Below, in pieces: positions 1 through 5,930 of a stretch of 8,065 nucleotides of DNA. Made by a program: the position numbers and the translations under genes. Source of the stretch: Acetatifactor sp. (lineage in GTDB: Bacteria > Bacillota > Clostridia > Lachnospirales > Lachnospiraceae). How positions within the stretch are numbered: position 1 is the stretch's first letter; every line of letters starts with the position of its first letter. Location of the stretch: positions 1 to 8,065 of the forward strand of contig JAILPF010000583.1 in the NCBI GenBank assembly GCA_024699575.1. The letters are read 5' to 3'. The notes under the pieces were generated by a model, which saw only the letters and a list, made by a program, of their open reading frames with translations, ran no database searches and had not been told where the DNA came from.

Positions 1-1072
1 AGCATGCCTTAAGCTCCTCCAAAGCAGAAGCATCCGCGCGAACATAAAATGCTCTCTTGGTATCTCCGATATCTGCCAGTTCCACCTCTTCCGCATCCCA
101 GAAACACATAATTGTCTTACCCTGATGTCTTGCACAGTCAACAACATCGGAAACAACCGCACTTGCAGTGGGTAATTTCCCTGCTCCTTTGCCATAGTAC
201 ATGGAATCGCCCAGCATGTTACCTGTCACAAACACTGCATTGAACACACCGTTTACTACCGCAAGGGGATGGTCCTCGGAAATCATGAACGGTGCCACCA
301 TCGTCAACACCTTATTGTCATCCACCGCTTTACTCATACCGAGAAGCTTAATCGTCATATGCATTTCTTTGGCATAGACAAAATCATCTTCTGTAATTCC
401 GGTGATACCCTCTGTATATACCTTCTCGGAATTAACAGTCTTACCCATCATCAATGAAGAAAGAATTGCTATCTTACGGCAGGCATCATGACCTTCCACA
501 TCAGCTGCGGGATTTAATTCCGCATAGCCCTTTTCCTGTGCCCTTTTAAGCACCGCGTCAAAGCTTGCGCCTTCTCTCTCCATCTTGCTCAAAATATAAT
601 TTGTGGTTCCGTTTAAGATTCCTGTGATGCCCTCAATTTTCTCCGCTGTCAAAGAATAGTTGAGCGGGCGGATAATGGGAATACCACCGCCGACACTGGC
701 CTCAAACAGATAATTACACTTCTGTTCTCTCGCAATCTGCAAAAGTTCAGGACCATACTTGGCAACCAGTTCTTTGTTTGACGTACAAACGCTCTTACCC
801 CTTAAGAGAGCCTGCTTGGTAAACTGATATGCAGCGCCGACACCACCCATGGTCTCACAGATGATTGTAACGTCGTCATCTTCCAAAATCACATTAAAAT
901 CGTGAACTACTTTATCTTCATAAGGGTCTCCCGGAAAATCACGCAAATCCAAAATGTACTTTACCTGAAGTTCTTCTGCGGACTTCTTATTGACCATTTC
1001 TTTATTTCTCTCAATCACTTCAACGACACCGCTTCCGACTGTGCCGTATCCAAGCACTGCTACATTAATCAT
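1..1072 (-). CDS. hom: Homoserine dehydrogenase, C-terminus cut by window edge
   Basis: This enzyme reduces aspartate semialdehyde to homoserine with NAD(P)H in the cytosol, at the branch to threonine and methionine. 357 codons are visible. The N-terminal Rossmann fold starts with a GYGTVGSG nucleotide loop (residues 8-15) and includes SNKELVA (98-104). The catalytic domain shows EASVGGGIPII (124-134), NGTTNYIL (154-161), the acidic DVEGHD patch followed by a conserved lysine (191-200), and YYGKGAG (292-298). From about residue 338 the sequence resembles the start of the C-terminal ACT domain, which usually gives feedback control by threonine; it runs off the left edge after residue 357. The ATG at 1072 follows an upstream GGGAGG and fits the family N-terminus MINVAVLGYG. 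The gene lies 18 bases downstream of the ACT-protein gene and has no separate promoter, so they are probably cotranscribed. No frameshift is seen. Identification is secure. Confidence 0.97.
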   Translation of the reverse strand, partial: MINVAVLGYGTVGSGVVEVIERNKEMVNKKSAEELQVKYILDLRDFPGDPYEDKVVHDFNVILEDDDVTIICETMGGVGAAYQFTKQALLRGKSVCTSNKELVAKYGPELLQIAREQKCNYLFEASVGGGIPIIRPLNYSLTAEKIEGITGILNGTTNYILSKMEREGASFDAVLKRAQEKGYAELNPAADVEGHDACRKIAILSSLMMGKTVNSEKVYTEGITGITEDDFVYAKEMHMTIKLLGMSKAVDDNKVLTMVAPFMISEDHPLAVVNGVFNAVFVTGNMLGDSMYYGKGAGKLPTASAVVSDVVDCARHQGKTIMCFWDAEEVELADIGDTKRAFYVRADASALEELKAC

Positions 1073-1090
1073 ACGCCTTTTCGTTCCTCC

Positions 1091-1540
1091 CTATTCTTTT
1101 GCTAAAATCTTTACATGATGTACACCCATCTGATGTTCCATTCGCTCTAACATTCTTGAAATATCCTCAGCATCCTGAAGCATCTGCACGCTGAGACTCA
1201 AGGATGCAATACCATTGATAGGGATACTCTGATGAATTGTCAAAATATTGGCATGGTACTCTGCTATAATTTTCAGTACATCTGAGAGACATCCGGGCTC
1301 ATCATCCATCTGAAAGGTCAGTGTAAATGTAGTTCCCTGTGAGTTATCCTGAAACTGCGAGATGTCTTCCTTATATTTGTAAAAGGAACCTCTGCTGATG
1401 CCCACCGCATCCACAGCTTCCTGTACTGTCAAGGCTTTTCCCGTCTCCAAAAGAGCTTTGGCTTCCACCACTTTTAACAGTACCTCAGGCAACGCCCGTT
1501 CTCTCACAACATAATACTGCACCGTCTCTCTCATGTCCAT
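1091..1540 (-). CDS. ACT domain-containing protein, PheB/UPF0735 family
   Basis: A 149-residue cytosolic protein of the family called PheB or UPF0735 in Bacillus. Residues 1-35 are mostly helical. Residues 38-60 (TVQEAVDAVGISRGSFYKYK) look like a helix-turn-helix. Residues 70-148 form an ACT domain with the usual DDEPGCLSDVLKIIAEY ligand-loop region (79-95). ACT domains bind amino acids, and family members sit beside phenylalanine or aspartate-family genes. Here the gene leads directly into hom, so a role in sensing an amino acid for that pathway is reasonable, but the biochemical function is not established. The length matches the Bacillus protein (about 147 residues). The start is a choice of two: the ATG at 1540 (MDMRETV) has GGGAG about five bases upstream, while the ATG at 1534 (MRETV) has AGAGGG at seven bases. 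I kept the longer form; the second may be the true start. Confidence 0.92.
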   Translation of the reverse strand: MDMRETVQYYVVRERALPEVLLKVVEAKALLETGKALTVQEAVDAVGISRGSFYKYKEDISQFQDNSQGTTFTLTFQMDDEPGCLSDVLKIIAEYHANILTIHQSIPINGIASLSLSVQMLQDAEDISRMLERMEHQMGVHHVKILAKE

Positions 1541-1598
1541 TCCCTCTCCCTAAAATTTTCCATTTGAGTGACCGAAACGTTCTTCTATGGTGAACACT

Positions 1599-1617
1599 TG
1601 TCTTTCCACGAAAGACA
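1599..1617. promoter_or_regulatory. Inverted repeat on the ACT-hom transcription start, candidate operator
   Basis: TGTCTTTC and GAAAGACA form perfect 8-base arms around a 3-base CAC centre. The repeat begins at the downstream edge of the predicted -10 box and covers the expected transcription start. Only one arm would be in the mRNA, so a protein-binding site is more likely than an RNA hairpin. No regulator is identified. Confidence 0.4.
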
Positions 1618-1645
1618 TTTTAGCACAGCAAACCGTGAAACACAA
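1617..1645 (-). promoter_or_regulatory. Sigma-A promoter of the ACT-hom unit
   Basis: On the minus strand, TTGTGT (1645-1640) and TAAAAT (1622-1617) are separated by 17 bases. TGC directly before the -10 box makes it an extended -10 element, which offsets the weak -35 box. The predicted start is near 1610, giving an mRNA leader of about 70 bases. That is too short for a T-box, and I see no riboswitch in it. Confidence 0.6.
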
Positions 1646-1692
1646 GAGGCGAAAATGTATGAATTTGGGAAAAATATATGGCATATCTATGC

Positions 1693-1738
1693 AAAACGCA
1701 CAAAACCGGATAAATATGCGTAAACATATCTATCCGGT
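1693..1738 (-). terminator. Intrinsic terminator of glyA
   Basis: Arms 1705-1718 and 1725-1738 pair over 14 bases around a 6-base loop. The outer ACCGGATA/TATCCGGT part is perfect. One inner pair is G-U when read on the minus strand but A-C on the plus strand, which favours the glyA direction. On the minus strand the stem is followed by TTTG and then TGCGTTTTG. It lies about 50 bases past the glyA stop. It separates glyA from the downstream ACT-hom unit. Confidence 0.85.
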
Positions 1739-1786
1739 CTTCTTGTTTTATCAATTCATATGGACTGGTTCCGCGCAGCTTTTCGC

Positions 1787-3025
1787 TTAGTTCAACGGAT
1801 ACTTGTCCGTCAAAGTCTGTACAATTGCACGAGCCTTGGGGATGCCGGCTTCTTTCTCCTTGATTACAAGAGAAATAGCTTCTGCAACCTTATCCATATC
1901 CTCTGTATTTAATCCTCTTGATGTTACGGCAGGGGTTCCAAGGCGAACGCCGCTGGTAACGAAAGGAGATTTCGGATCATTGGGAATAGTGTTCTTATTG
2001 GCAGTGATATGTGCCTCATCCAACCATTTCTCCACTTCTTTTCCGGTGAGATCGAAATTAGTCAAATCGACCAGCATCAAATGGTTATCTGTGCCACCGC
2101 TGACAATCTTAACCCCTCTGTCCATCAAGCCCTTACAAAGAGCCTGTGCGTTGTCCACAATGCCCTGCTGGTACTTCTTGAAATCTTCGGACAAAGCTTC
2201 TTTAAAGCAGACAGCCTTGGCAGCAATCACATGCATCAAAGGTCCACCCTGAATGCCCGGAAATACTGCTTTATTAAACTTATATTTATCTGCCGCTTCC
2301 TGACTGGAAAGAATCATACCACCACGAGGTCCGCGAAGGGTCTTGTGAGTTGTAGTCGTCACCACATCCGCATAAGGAATTGGGCTTGGATGAAGTCCTG
2401 CTGCAACCAGACCTGCAATATGTGCCATATCCACCATAAGCACTGCTCCGACTTCATCCGCAATCTCACGGAATCTCTTGAAGTCGATGGTTCTTGCATA
2501 TGCAGATGCGCCTGCAATAATCATCTTCGGCTTTGCTTCCAGCGCAATTCTGTGAAGTTCATCATAGTCAATGAAGCCCTCATCGTTTACACCGTAAGGT
2601 ACAATATTAAAATAGGTTCCGGAAATATTTGCAGCGCTACCATGGGTCAAATGTCCGCCGTGATCCAGGTTCATACCCATGATGGTGTCGCCGGGTTTGC
2701 AGATAGCAAACTGTACGGCCAGATTTGCCTGTGCACCGGAATGGGGCTGAACATTTACATACTCACAGCCGAACAGTTTCTTTGCTCTCTCAATTGCAAG
2801 GTTCTCAACAACATCCACGCACTGGCAACCGCCATAATATCTTTTTCCAGGATATCCTTCCGCATATTTGTTGGTCAACGGGCTTCCCATAGCTGCCATA
2901 ACAGCTTTGCTCACCCAGTTCTCAGATGCTATCAGTTCGATATGACTGTTCTGACGCTCCTGCTCGTCCACAATCGCCTGCGCGATTTCAGGGTCCGCAT
3001 TTCTTACTTCATCCAATGAATACAT
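1787..3025 (-). CDS. glyA: Serine hydroxymethyltransferase
   Basis: This PLP enzyme converts serine and tetrahydrofolate into glycine and 5,10-methylene-tetrahydrofolate. It is the main source of one-carbon units for purine, thymidylate and methionine synthesis, and acts in the cytosol. The product has 412 residues; Escherichia coli GlyA has 417. Visible landmarks are LIASEN (31-36), the substrate-contact segment [14 protein letters not shown] (53-66), HSGAQAN (95-101), HGGHLTHG (122-129), DMAHIAGL with the PLP-ring aspartate D199, and [15 protein letters not shown] with the Schiff-base lysine K228. The start at 3025 (MYSLDEV) is fixed by AGGAGG six bases upstream; an in-frame ATG at 3058 has no comparable site and would add an unlikely basic stretch. 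The gene has its own promoter and a strong terminator, so it appears monocistronic. No missing catalytic residue or frameshift is seen. Confidence 0.98.
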   Translation of the reverse strand: MYSLDEVRNADPEIAQAIVDEQERQNSHIELIASENWVSKAVMAAMGSPLTNKYAEGYPGKRYYGGCQCVDVVENLAIERAKKLFGCEYVNVQPHSGAQANLAVQFAICKPGDTIMGMNLDHGGHLTHGSAANISGTYFNIVPYGVNDEGFIDYDELHRIALEAKPKMIIAGASAYARTIDFKRFREIADEVGAVLMVDMAHIAGLVAAGLHPSPIPYADVVTTTTHKTLRGPRGGMILSSQEAADKYKFNKAVFPGIQGGPLMHVIAAKAVCFKEALSEDFKKYQQGIVDNAQALCKGLMDRGVKIVSGGTDNHLMLVDLTNFDLTGKEVEKWLDEAHITANKNTIPNDPKSPFVTSGVRLGTPAVTSRGLNTEDMDKVAEAISLVIKEKEAGIPKARAIVQTLTDKYPLN

Positions 3026-3030
3026 ATCTC

Positions 3031-3037
3031 TCCTCCT
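3031..3037 (-). promoter_or_regulatory. Strong ribosome binding site of glyA
   Basis: AGGAGGA on the minus strand lies about six bases before the ATG at 3025. It decides the glyA start in favour of MYSLDEV over the upstream in-frame ATG at 3058. Confidence 0.85.
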
Positions 3038-3076
3038 ATTTCGCCTACACTTTAGCAAGGTAAAGTCTTTCGTTTG

Positions 3077-3105
3077 ATGATAACATAGTATGGGAAAGAA
3101 GTAAA
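3077..3105 (-). promoter_or_regulatory. Sigma-A promoter of glyA
   Basis: On the minus strand, TTTACT (3105-3100) and TATCAT (3082-3077) are separated by 17 bases, matching consensus at four and five of six positions. The predicted start near 3070 gives a leader of about 45 bases. A small A/T-rich dyad (ACTTTA/TAAAGT, 3049-3066) lies in that leader. There is no room for a glycine, SAM or tetrahydrofolate riboswitch. Confidence 0.6.
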
Positions 3106-3150
3106 GAGAACAGGGAAAGTTTTTTCCTATTTAAATAACTTATTCTTCCA

Positions 3151-3179
3151 TTGACTATTTGTCTAAAATGCAGTATGGT
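3151..3179 (+). promoter_or_regulatory. Sigma-A promoter of the lipid kinase gene
   Basis: TTGACT (3151-3156) and TATGGT (3174-3179) are separated by exactly 17 bases. The -35 box matches consensus at five of six positions and the -10 at four. The expected start near 3186 gives a leader of about 47 bases. This promoter diverges from the glyA promoter across an A/T-rich spacer that includes the palindrome TATTTAAATA (3128-3137). Confidence 0.6.
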
Positions 3180-3190
3180 TTATATTGATA

Positions 3191-3211
3191 GCCGATTTTT
3201 TTCGGCATTTT
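3191..3211 (+). other. Small T-loop hairpin in the lipid kinase leader
   Basis: GCCGA (3191-3195) and TCGGC (3202-3206) pair around a loop of six T residues and are followed by ATTTT. It lies at the extreme 5' end of the predicted mRNA. A 5-base stem is short for a terminator, so it may only be a protective 5' stem or chance. Confidence 0.25.
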
Positions 3212-3232
3212 TACCGATAAAGGAGAAACAGC

Positions 3233-4162
3233 ATGTATTATTTCATCGTCAACCCGGCATCCCATTCCGGAAATGGAATGCACATCTGGAAGAAGCAAAT
3301 CGAACCTGCGCTGAAGCGCTTACAAGTCTCTTATCAATCTTTTCTATCCGATACTCCCGGCGGAGCCACTCAATTGGCGACCCAAATATTAAATGAAGCT
3401 CCGGAGCGACCCGTACGACTTGTGGTTCTGGGCGGCGATGGAACTGTTAACGAAGCGCTAAACGGCATCAGGAATTCCGGCGATGTCATATTAGGATATA
3501 TTCCCACCGGTTCGTCCAACGATCTGGCAAGAGATTTAGGCTTGCCGAAAAAACCTTTGGATAACTTGAAACTAATTCTCAGCGGCTCCAGCATTCGGCC
3601 GATGGATTACGGTATCGTAACCTATGCAGACGGAAGCAGCAGACGCTTCCTGACAAGCTGTGGCATCGGGTATGATGCGGCTGTCTGCGAAGAAGTTCAG
3701 CGTTCCACACTGAAACCGACTCTAAATAAATTCGGTCTGGGCAAGCTGGCATATCTTTCTACTGCACTGAAGCAGCTAGTTGCAGCCAAAGAGGTTGCCG
3801 GCAGTCTAACATTAGACGACACTTCTGCTATTCCACTGTCGAACATGCGCTTCATCGCATCCATGAATCATCGCTTCGAAGGGGGCGGATTTATGTTTGC
3901 TCCGGATGCAAAGGACACAGATGGTATCTTAAACCTTTGTGTTGTAGACAATATTTCCAAAAGCAAAATTCTCATAGCACTGCCTTCCGCCTTTAAGGGT
4001 AAACACTTCCGTTTCAAAGGAGTCACCCCTTACAGTGCGAAAAAAATCCACATCGATTTGCAAAAACCGATGTGGGTACATACAGACGGTGAGGTCGAGA
4101 AACAGGCTTCCTCCATCACAATCACTTGTGTGCCAAACAGTCTCATGTTTCTTCGTCCGTAA
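3233..4162 (+). CDS. Diacylglycerol kinase family lipid kinase (YegS/BmrU type)
   Basis: A soluble ATP-dependent lipid kinase, probably acting at the inner face of the membrane. Relatives such as DgkB return diacylglycerol to phosphatidic acid for phospholipid recycling; the substrate here is inferred. The 309-residue product has the catalytic domain in order: NPASHSGNG (7-15), VVLGGDGTVNEALNG (64-78) with the nucleotide-binding GGDGT motif and D69, and PTGSSNDLARDLG (91-103). The C-terminal beta-sandwich carries APDAKDTDGILNL (223-235) and TDGE (284-287), whose glutamate corresponds to the catalytic residue of DgkB-type enzymes. The length is typical and no transmembrane segment is present, unlike the small DgkA enzymes. 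The start at 3233 is preceded by AAAGGAG at seven bases. The 3' end overlaps the convergent sfsA-mutY gene by 20 bases. The gene stands alone on the plus strand under its own promoter. Confidence 0.94.
   Translation: MYYFIVNPASHSGNGMHIWKKQIEPALKRLQVSYQSFLSDTPGGATQLATQILNEAPERPVRLVVLGGDGTVNEALNGIRNSGDVILGYIPTGSSNDLARDLGLPKKPLDNLKLILSGSSIRPMDYGIVTYADGSSRRFLTSCGIGYDAAVCEEVQRSTLKPTLNKFGLGKLAYLSTALKQLVAAKEVAGSLTLDDTSAIPLSNMRFIASMNHRFEGGGFMFAPDAKDTDGILNLCVVDNISKSKILIALPSAFKGKHFRFKGVTPYSAKKIHIDLQKPMWVHTDGEVEKQASSITITCVPNSLMFLRP
4041..4075 (-). terminator. Intrinsic terminator of the sfsA-mutY operon, inside the lipid kinase gene
   Basis: CCACATCG (4048-4055) and CGATGTGG (4068-4075) are perfect 8-base arms around a 12-base loop. 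On the minus strand the stem is followed at once by ATTTTTT, the expected U-tract. It lies about 68 bases past the mutY stop codon and entirely within the lipid kinase coding region. The plus strand has no T-run after the stem, so it should not stop kinase transcription. Confidence 0.7.
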
Positions 4163-5930
4163 ACCTGTCTTTTCCTTGTCTTATTTTTAAATATTTTGTG
4201 TATGCAGCATAGGCTGTGGGAATGGGATAGCGCTCTTTTGTCTCCTCCGGAAAAATATACAACCAATGGGCGCTGTCCTCTCCCACACCTTTTTCTTCCA
4301 ACTCATCCACTTTCACAAGATAGCCTTGCATATGCCACTCTCTGTGGCTGAAAATATGTTTTGCATCTTTGAGTTTCGTTATTTTCAAGGTCTTAATGCC
4401 ATTTTTTTCAAGATACTCTACCACATCTTCCGCAGTCCGGTATCCAGAAAGCCACGGGAATTCATACATACCGGCCAAAAGCCCTTTATCCGCTCTCTTT
4501 CTGATAACAGCTTTTCCCTCATCTTGAATCACAAGTATGGTCTTTTTCTCAACTGTTCTGGAGGTCTTATCCTGTTTGACAGGATAGGCCAGCTCTTCCC
4601 CGTCAATATGTGATTTACAGAAAAAATTCAACGGACAGGCATCGCAATGAGGTACACCATTTGGCACGCAGACGCATGCTCCAATCTCCATCATCGCCTG
4701 ATTGAAATCCCCGGGGCGTTCCAACGGCATAAATTCTGTAAGTTCCTGTTCCACCGCAGTCTTCACCTTACTGTCGGTAATCGGGCGCTTATCAGCACGG
4801 ATTCTGGACAGCACTCGCAAAACATTTCCATCCACTGCCGGGCGAACCCTGCCGTACGCGATGGAAGAAATTGCTCCTGCCGTGTAGGAACCGATTCCTT
4901 TTAATTTCAGGAGTTCCTCATATTTCGAAGGCATTATCCCTCCGTAATCCTCCATAACCTGGATTGCGGCTTTTTGCAGGTTTCTCACTCTGTTGTAGTA
5001 CCCAAGCCCCTCCCAAAGTTTTAATAGTTTTTCTTCCTCCGCTGCAGCCAGGGAAGCAATGTCCGGAAGTTCTGCCATAAAACGCTCAAAGTACGGTTTT
5101 ACCGCCTCCACTCTGGTCTGTTGCAACATAATTTCGGAAACCCATACGCGGTAAGGAGTAGGTATCTCTCTCCATGGCAGTATACGTCTGTTGGCATCAT
5201 ACCAGTTCAACAAAGGCAACGCCAGTTCCCGCAAATCGCCCGGTATTTTTGGAAGCTTCACCTGAACCTGTTGTCTGATAGCTAAACTGTCCTGCGTTAC
5301 ATTGCAATCGTATGCATACAGTTCCACCCCTTGCTTTTCCGCATTACAGAGTGCCTCTGCAAAGTCTCTTTGCATCTCTTTATTTGGCGTAAAATATTTC
5401 ACACCCTTCATCTGAATAACGAACAAAATCATAGTCCGATATCCTGCTTTTTTAGCTTCCGTAAGTTCCAGTACATGCTTTACAGCGCGCTCCGAGGGAG
5501 CATCAGGGAAAAGCACAACTCCATCTCGTTCCAATGTCACGCCTTTCACCTCGATAAATATCTTCTCCTCCGGCGTTTCCACATAAAAATCAAACCGCGA
5601 ATTCCCATAGGTGGTCTCAGGGCGTACGCAAACAAGATTGGGGAAAAACGCTTTTGTCCAAAGCCATTCCTCCACAACCTTGTTTGTCGCCTGCGAATCT
5701 ATATTAATAATTTGTCCGTTTTTTTCCACTGCAACCAAATCATATACAGTAGAGCGTTCCGGATTATCGCTCTTTTCCAGATACACTTTCGTGCCCGGCA
5801 GTAAGAGTTCTTTACATCTACCGGTATTTTTGACATGTACACGCTCTTTCATCCCGTCCAAGGCCACATGAGCAATAAAGCGGTTGGGACGGTCAATAAA
5901 TTCACCCTGTACAATATGTTGATACTTCAT
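4143..5930 (-). CDS. SfsA nuclease domain fused to MutY adenine DNA glycosylase
   Basis: One uninterrupted 595-residue frame joins two proteins that are usually separate. Residues 1 to about 226 are a full-length SfsA (sugar fermentation stimulation A, called a DNA/RNA nuclease), with SRFDFYVE (111-118; D114), EVKG (127-130; E127, K129) and FPDAPSERAVKH (141-152). Residues from about 232 are a full-length MutY, which excises adenine paired with 8-oxoguanine: SEIMLQQTRV (265-274) with catalytic E266, the helix-hairpin-helix LKGIGSYTAGA (342-352), catalytic D367 in VDGNV, and iron-sulfur cysteines C421, C429, C432 and C438. A NUDIX-like C-terminal domain (about 462-580) carries FSHREWH, typical of 8-oxoguanine recognition. 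There is almost no linker. The start at 5930 aligns with the SfsA N-terminus and lies inside the preceding nucleotidase gene (29-base overlap). A GTG at codon 224 (5261) could in principle start a separate MutY, but its ribosome site is weak. Domain identities are sure; joint function is inferred. Confidence 0.95.
   Translation of the reverse strand: MKYQHIVQGEFIDRPNRFIAHVALDGMKERVHVKNTGRCKELLLPGTKVYLEKSDNPERSTVYDLVAVEKNGQIINIDSQATNKVVEEWLWTKAFFPNLVCVRPETTYGNSRFDFYVETPEEKIFIEVKGVTLERDGVVLFPDAPSERAVKHVLELTEAKKAGYRTMILFVIQMKGVKYFTPNKEMQRDFAEALCNAEKQGVELYAYDCNVTQDSLAIRQQVQVKLPKIPGDLRELALPLLNWYDANRRILPWREIPTPYRVWVSEIMLQQTRVEAVKPYFERFMAELPDIASLAAAEEEKLLKLWEGLGYYNRVRNLQKAAIQVMEDYGGIMPSKYEELLKLKGIGSYTAGAISSIAYGRVRPAVDGNVLRVLSRIRADKRPITDSKVKTAVEQELTEFMPLERPGDFNQAMMEIGACVCVPNGVPHCDACPLNFFCKSHIDGEELAYPVKQDKTSRTVEKKTILVIQDEGKAVIRKRADKGLLAGMYEFPWLSGYRTAEDVVEYLEKNGIKTLKITKLKDAKHIFSHREWHMQGYLVKVDELEEKGVGEDSAHWLYIFPEETKERYPIPTAYAAYTKYLKIRQGKDRFTDEET
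4215..4295 (+). terminator. Candidate terminator of the lipid kinase gene, inside mutY
   Basis: TGTGGGA (4215-4221) pairs with TCCCACA (4281-4287). After a small internal loop, 4225-4235 pairs with 4268-4278 with two G-U pairs. On the plus strand the stem is followed by CC and TTTTTCTT. It lies 52 bases past the kinase stop. The 32-base apical loop is unusually large for an intrinsic terminator, so this is tentative. Confidence 0.35.

Noticed and set aside
1587..1790. Open frame of 67 codons on the plus strand between glyA and the ACT gene
   Set aside because: It runs through the minus-strand promoter of ACT-hom and the glyA terminator, has no ribosome site, and the protein shows no recognisable pattern.
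2009..3019. Long open frame of 336 codons on the plus strand
   Set aside because: It is entirely antisense to glyA, whose protein is unmistakable. The translation is rich in Cys, His and Ile, resembles no family, and has no ribosome binding site.
3026..3232. Possible riboswitch in the glyA-lipid kinase intergenic region
   Set aside because: Both predicted leaders are under 50 bases, too short for glycine, SAM or tetrahydrofolate riboswitches; only small A/T-rich dyads are present.
5200..5275. The SfsA-MutY fusion as two separate genes
   Set aside because: There is no stop codon between the domains. The only in-frame start candidates are a GTG at 5261 and TTG codons with weak ribosome sites, so one polypeptide is the simplest reading, though internal initiation is not excluded.
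5331..5804. Open frame of 157 codons on the plus strand
   Set aside because: It is antisense to the conserved SfsA half of the fusion protein, with implausible composition (many Phe, His, Arg and Ser) and no supporting signals.
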